From the NCBI GenBank assembly GCA_013397455.1, contig VYZB01000347.1:478596-542595 (forward strand): DNA of 64,000 bases. The letters run 5' to 3'. Origin of the DNA: Crotophaga sulcirostris (Eukaryota; Chordata; Aves; Cuculiformes; Crotophagidae). Positions 58,421-64,000 of the stretch are shown here, piece by piece; within the stretch, counting starts at the first letter, position 1, and every line of letters begins with the position of its first letter. Below the pieces are notes generated by a model. The model saw only the letters and a list, made by a program, of their open reading frames with translations, ran no database searches and was not told where the DNA came from. The translations under genes and the position numbers were made by a program.

Positions 58421-58697
58421 ATAAGACGAGGGGGAATGGCTTCAAATCAGAAGGGGAAAGATTTAGATTAGACATTAAGGAAAAATTCTTCACTATGAGC
58501 CTGGTGAGGCACTGGCACAGGTTGCCCAGAGAAGTCGTGGCTGCCCCATCCCTGCAGGTGTTCAAGGCCAGTTTGGATGGGGCTTTGATCAACCTGATCC
58601 AGTGGGAGATGTCCCTGCCCATGGCAGGGGGATTGGAACTGGATGGCCTTTAAGGTCCCTTCCTACCCAAACCATTCTGTGATTCTATGATTCTATA
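58421..58697 (+). mobile_element. CR1 LINE 3' fragment
   Basis: About 275 bp: 'aagacgagggggaatggctt', 'ggaaagatttagattagaca', 'aggcactggcacaggttgcc', 'gtggctgccccatccctgca', 'ttcaaggccagtttggatgg', 'cctgatccagtgggagatgt', 'tggaactggatggcctttaa' and a two-to-three-unit ATTCTATG tail. A near-complete 3' end region. The 5' limit may lie up to 20 bases earlier. Confidence 0.96.
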
Positions 58698-60847
58698 TGC
58701 CTTAATCTGACAGAACTCACAGTCAGATTGGCCAGTACTTCAGAGTCAGAGATTTCAGATACACACCCAAACAAACAAAAGTTCCTCTGACATGAAGCTA
58801 CATACAGACTAAGAACAAGTTCTTCCCATTTTCTATTTGATCAGTAGGCATATCAAACTTTCTTTTCCATGTGGTGATTCCACCATAGGTCTATGTAAAA
58901 AGTGAGGTCATGTAGCCTTCCATTTCAAGCACCTTGATGTTCTTCCTATAGTAGATGTCATAATGGCCCTAACCCAGTCCATATACTTCCAACACTGCTG
59001 CTTTTTCTATATCCTGCCCAAATGAAATGACATCACAGCAACAGTTCCAAGCAGTCCAGAGTTGATGGGGAAGTATAAACAGTGCTCCATCTGCAGTTCA
59101 TTTGCTATCACTATATAAAAAGAGAGCAAAACAAGCCCTTGACTGATGGTTCGTTTCCACAGTTCAGTGGCATCAGCTTTGCAAATGAACTATTTCAGGC
59201 AAGAACTGGTGGCAGTTATTTGATAAAATGCAGCAGTTCTGATAATATAGGGATTTTTTTAATGTGGACTTTGTAAATGACAGAATTCAAGGACAAACTT
59301 ATCAGGTCAAATTTGACCCCAGTGCTAAATGTGTAAAAGCTGAGAGGTAGAGATTACTGCAGAAAAGATTAATGACACTGTTAACACAAATAGGTGCAGC
59401 TATGTGCACAAGAAAGAGTTTTGTTTGGAGGCACAGTAAATGGAGTCTAGGTATGGTCTAGGGAGTTTTTTTCCCTTTTGTGTACAGAGATATTTTATCT
59501 CAGTTATTCAAATGTACTTAAGTTCCTATAAGCAATTATTATCTTTTTCATTTTACCTGATGAATCAGTTACAAGGTAAAATCAGCACAGGTTTGCATCA
59601 AAATGTTCTCTATTTATCATTATTCAGCTACCCTGTAGTGAAAATGAAAAATTCTCATAATAATATGCACAGCTGCTCCCTCTAAGAAAAAGTATTTTTC
59701 ACTCTGCTGCAATGCAATCAGTGTGTGATATTTTTAATTATTATCATCCCAAATGTGTAAAATTGAGCTCTGGTTCTCCTGAGGAAAAACATTTTATAGT
59801 TCATCAGATGTGAAGTACTAACATGCAAAATCAGCCAAGACTCTTTTAAGGTCATCACTTCGCTCTTTTATCTTGGCTGAAGGGATGTCATGTGAGGGAG
59901 GCCAGAGAGATGGAGCAGGAAGAGTCGCTGATCTCGTTGTCCACCAACTTGAGCAATTAGAGGGGTCTTCCACCTCATTCCAGTGGGATAGGGGACCTTC
60001 GCCTCTACTTGTACTCTTTCAAAGCTCTGGGCACCCCAAGCATCTTCAGCTCACTGTCAGAGCTTTGTCCTGATATTAAAGATTCTTAAGTATCTGTAAC
60101 CAAAGCCAGATGGTCTTTGCATTTATAGGCACGTGATACACAGTTGGTTAAATTCAGAACTCCAGCCCAACCTCAGTATCACTTGATCAAAGTTCACATC
60201 TCCTCAGGGTGCAGGGAATACCGCCTTGGTGTCACTGCAGGCCTCTGCAGTTCTGAAGTTTCACATTTTAACTGGCCACTGCAAGGGCAAAAAGTATTTT
60301 TCCCCTGACTTCAATTCATCCTTCATTTGCAGCTGGCCTGGACCCCGCCAATACCATTAGGTGAAATTTTAGCTCATCTTCTAATCATTCAACAATTTCA
60401 GTTTCAAGGGCATTAGGCCCAAGAAGCAATTTTGGAGGAAAACGGATTGTGAGAACATGACCCAAATGTTCCTGAGTTCAGTGAAAAACTCACTGAATTC
60501 ATTCCATCACACTGTCTCCAGAGCTCTTCTTCAGTCTTCCCTGAGTTTCCAGAGGTGGATAAATAACTCAGTCAAATGGAAACATAATCAGTTCTGAAAT
60601 CTACTGAATAAAGGAGCCAGTCCTTTTTCATGATCACCCTCTGGGTGTCATTTTGTTTAAGCTTTGTGATTCAAACACTGCATATTATCAGAGTGATGTC
60701 TCATTCCCAGGCCAACCCGTGAGGGTTGCTCCTCTCTCCCAGGCTCTCAGTTTGCAAAGTTCCTGAATATTCATGGGCCCTAGTCTCTTCAGATTAGGCT
60801 GGGTTCTTCATAACTCTGAAGACCAGGCCAAGAACTTCCTCAAACTC

Positions 60848-60892
60848 CCATCTGCACTCAGATTTCCATCTGCACAAAGATTTCCATCTGCA
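60848..60892. repeat. 18-bp-period short tandem repeat
   Basis: Three copies of CCATCTGCA begin at 60848, 60866 and 60884, with AGATTT between the later ones. Period 18, about 2.5 units. Confidence 0.75.
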
Positions 60893-62439
60893 AAATGGTG
60901 TTTCTTACATCACAGAGGTATGAGTAGCATGAATCCAAATACTCCCGGGCTAGTCAGAGATTTTGAAGAATGGGGTATGTAGGGGCTACCTGCACAAATT
61001 CACCAGGTGTGTGCAGGCATCCCTTTTGCCCCCACTGAAAGTCCCTGTCGTGCAATGTGGCTGTAATTGCGTGTTGGCATTTCACATTTGATTGGTGCTG
61101 GTTCTGCTCCAGAATACCGTAGGAACGTAAAGAGTTTGTTGCTGTTTAAAGTTCAGCACTGCTTGGCCATTTATCCGTCAAGTACTTTTCAGAGCTCCTC
61201 ATAGTAAGCTTGACATTCTCTACTAATTCATTCAAATACTTATTGTTGAACTATGAACTTCTGCATAACTTGGTCTTTTCTTATTCATAGCCTTTCACTC
61301 CTTTTTTTTTTTTGCAATAAGCAATTGGAATTGCATCTTCTGTTTTTTCTAAACAATTCATTCATTCATACTGGCAACCAGGACATAAACTCTCCTTTCC
61401 AGCTGGGGACTGCTTGCCGCAACCTCCTGTCACACAGTCCAGAAACATAGCAGGATGAATGAAGGCAGCGACACAAATTAAGCGCTATGCCATGTTTTGT
61501 CTGGTTATAAAATCGCAGAATATCTGCTAAAATGCAAAATGAGTTTGTAACTCCATTTACCTCTCCTTTCCTCATAATTATTTACACGGAATCATGGGGA
61601 GACAGCATGTCATAATATTCATTCATACTTGCAAACCACAAACAAGGAGAAAGCTGAGGCACGACTAATGCAAACAGACAGAGAAAGAGACAAGTACATC
61701 TGGCTATGAATAAACAGCCAGTTTTTTGCTTCCTCTCCTGGAAACTTTCTTGACTTGTGTTCTACCTCAGTTTAATCTTTCTGAGATGAAACGGCTTGTG
61801 TTGGTCATTGCATAACATTTTAAAGCATCTTCAGATTCAAGTGTCATGAAAGACTTAAAGTGTACAAAAGAAAAAGCAGATCTGATTTTTAAAGCCAACA
61901 ACCCATTCCTGTAGAGATGAGTACAGGCTAAAGAATCCTAATTGTAGAATCAGTTCTACATGTACAAGTCAATACTAATGGGGGTGAGTCAGACATGATG
62001 GGAGCTGAGTGAGATCCACACTATGAATGGCCAGGGATCCTACGCACAGATTTCTTTACACAAAATATCGAAAGAAAATGCAAGAAAGTCCATTTCACAA
62101 CACAAAAAAAGGCAATTTGCACCAACCAGCTGAAAGGAGTCCAACCAGGAGAAAACTTCACGATAAGAACTATATCACAAATCACAAGTAGCTGGAGCAC
62201 TTCCGCTGACTTAGGCAGACCCTGGATCAAGTCTACAGTATTTACCAGCTAAAAATGTCAATATTTATTCACTTTCTACCTCACAAATATATAGAACTGC
62301 TTTCAGCACAACCAGGTGGGCTCCCTCACCCTTTTCACCATTTGTCATTGCTCTTTTAATATTTGCAGCGCCCTGCGTCATAATGAAAGAGTGTTTTGGG
62401 AAATATCCATAACAAATTGAATCAAACTGAAAATGCTGT

Positions 62440-62458
62440 GTGTCTGTTGAACAGACAC
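62440..62458. repeat. 19-bp inverted repeat of Smad-box-like halves
   Basis: GTGTCTGTT, one base (G), then AACAGACAC, an exact reverse complement. Each half contains the GTCTG/CAGAC sequence known as a Smad-binding box. Could be a dimeric transcription-factor site. Confidence 0.75.
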
Positions 62459-64000
62459 GGTAAATTAATATTAGAAGTCTTCACTTTATTTTTTCTGTCT
62501 CCATACCATGGTAACTTGTTGTCTGTTTATTTTTAAATACAATAAAAAGTTTAGCTTACTCCTCTCTGAAGTTATTCAGAATGTAGTCATCCATCCTTTT
62601 AAACCAAGACTGCAAGAGAACATCACAAAAACACTCACTGGGGAGTCTGAAGAATGGAAAGCAGAAATAGATGTAGGATTTAATAGCAATATTTTTCATA
62701 TTTGTCACAGATGAGTAGATATTTTCAGTTATTTTTACTGATTTCTCTAATCCTAAATCTGTGCTCCAGACAAAGTTCTCAAAGATTTATTCCAAAAAGA
62801 ATGAATTGTCTTGACATTCAGTCAGCTATGTTCAAAAGCCTCATGTAGAAAAGACTGTTACAGAAAGATAAAACAAAACCAAATGTTATCTATTTTTAAA
62901 CAAAAAAGTACTCTGTGATTATAATTGATTATTCTAAGATTAAATCATGTATAGCAGAAACACAAGGGCCTACAAGCTAAATGCTACCAGAAAGATAAAA
63001 TCTATCACCTATAACTTTCATGGCCTGAATGCTGTCTTTATTTATTTTGTTATTTCCAATCACGTAACATTTACTCATAGCACTTAATTTTGGTATTTTT
63101 CCTGTTACGTTTCCTAGTTACATATCTCATCTCTTTATTAACTTAGTAGACTGAGCTTTCCTAGAGAAAGAATTTCCCTAGGTTGTTCACAAATCCTCTA
63201 GCAGCAGCTCTATGCCTGTTCAATTGATGTGTTCTGGAGATAAAACAACATTTCAATAAAAAATGAAAACTTGCTTTTGCAGATAACCTCCCTGCACATC
63301 TGTTCAAACTGGAATCCAGAGTTCTCTTGCTTTTAACACACAAGCTTGCAACTAAACAACTCTAATTTGAAAGAGCTCCCAAATTTGCAAGATTAGGAGC
63401 CTTTTTTTGGTCAGGTGGCCTTGAATGAACTGGGCTTGCCTGCAGAAAGAGACTAAAGATAAAAGTTAATTATTCTGGGTCCTCTTTTTGTGTAAGAAAA
63501 TTTATGTTTCAGCAACATTTACCCACCTCAAACAATGAGACCCCACAAATCTGCCTTATTAGGGAAGTAAATCAGAGACTATTTATATCCAGAGCTTTGA
63601 ATGTTTATTCCCTAGTAGAAGAGGACAAGGTCAAGGACGAAAAAAAGGAGAGAGCAGTTCACAGCTGTCTGATAGCCGGTGCCTTTACCCCATCCTGGAA
63701 AGTTTGACAAACAACTATTGCCTAGTACTTTATAGTTTTGAGACCTCATTCTGAAATCAGTGACTTGCAATTGGGTTTGAAGAATTTTGCCAAATCTGGT
63801 GCTTAAATTTTAATCATTCAAAAGTAATGAAAGGGTAGGATATGCATAGATTATTGTAAATAAATAGTTTAATACATCAGGATGGATGACGAAGAGAAGT
63901 GATGATAGACAAATATTCCACCAGGATTTAGAGAGTCCCATCATGACTGGCAGAAGCACAGTGAAGTCTTCCTGTTACAAACTCAAGCAAAGCTGCAAGA

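Larger units (their letters stand above)
58698..64000. other. interval with no recognisable gene
   Basis: Unique AT-rich DNA to the end of the window without visible CR1. It contains an 18-bp-period repeat (60848-60892, three copies of CCATCTGCA), a T12 run (61302-61313) and a 19-bp inverted repeat at 62440-62458. No gene recognised. Confidence 0.5.

Noticed and set aside
1..64000. CRISPR, operon, phage or plasmid system
   Set aside because: The sequence is vertebrate-like: CR1 elements, an ERV LTR, no dense coding. No regularly spaced direct repeats were seen.

Overview
The window looks like nuclear DNA of a bird, from an AT-rich intergenic or long-intronic region. The main evidence is 14 well-supported fragments of CR1 LINE retrotransposons, most ending in the avian CR1 3' tail of ATTCTATG-type 8-mers, plus one solitary endogenous-retrovirus LTR of a type I recall from bird genomes. 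A CR1 copy whose tail is GATACTGTGAT-type rather than ATTCTATG-type, together with the LTR type, hints at a neoavian rather than a galliform bird. That placement is inference. There is no sign of bacterial or plasmid organisation, CRISPR, rRNA or tRNA genes.

No protein-coding gene can be supported. The open frames (at most about 178 codons) are uninterrupted chance stretches or CR1 remnants. The only recognisable protein homology is the decayed C-terminal end of CR1 ORF2 in several copies, best seen near 38.9-39.4 kb, 46.8-47.1 kb and 30.4-30.7 kb on the minus strand. Four segments have splice-site or poly(A) signals that make them candidate exons of an unknown, possibly non-coding transcript (294-660, 8433-8522, 27454-27617, 51401-51524). 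All are low confidence, because such signals occur by chance in 64 kb.

Layout: 0-1 kb is relatively GC-rich with a strong acceptor-like tract and an AATAAA. 1.8 kb has a plus-strand CR1 tail. 2-11.7 kb is unique AT-rich DNA with a C-rich/G-quadruplex-type tract and several short perfect inverted repeats. 11.7-15.4 kb has three CR1 copies, one of them old, and an 88-nt imperfect hairpin. 20.3-20.4 kb is a purine tract. 21.0-21.6 kb is a 587-bp solo LTR with intact TG/CA ends and a perfect 5-bp target duplication. 21.6-30.3 kb is unique AT-rich DNA. 30.3-59 kb is richer in CR1, including an approximately 785-bp copy at 38.8 kb. A CTCF-like motif lies at 53.88 kb. Two inverted repeats bracket the CR1 at 57.65 kb. 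58.7-64 kb is unique DNA with a short palindrome made of two Smad-box-like halves.

The genes do not work together here because none is evident. The functional potential is regulatory (CTCF-like site, hairpins, possibly conserved AT-rich blocks) and the history is one of retroelement insertion. I did not find a new biological system. The most checkable observations are the solo LTR, the 88-nt hairpin, the fold-back next to the 57.65-kb CR1, the CTCF-like site and the shared flank of the two CR1 copies at 30.36 and 32.40 kb.
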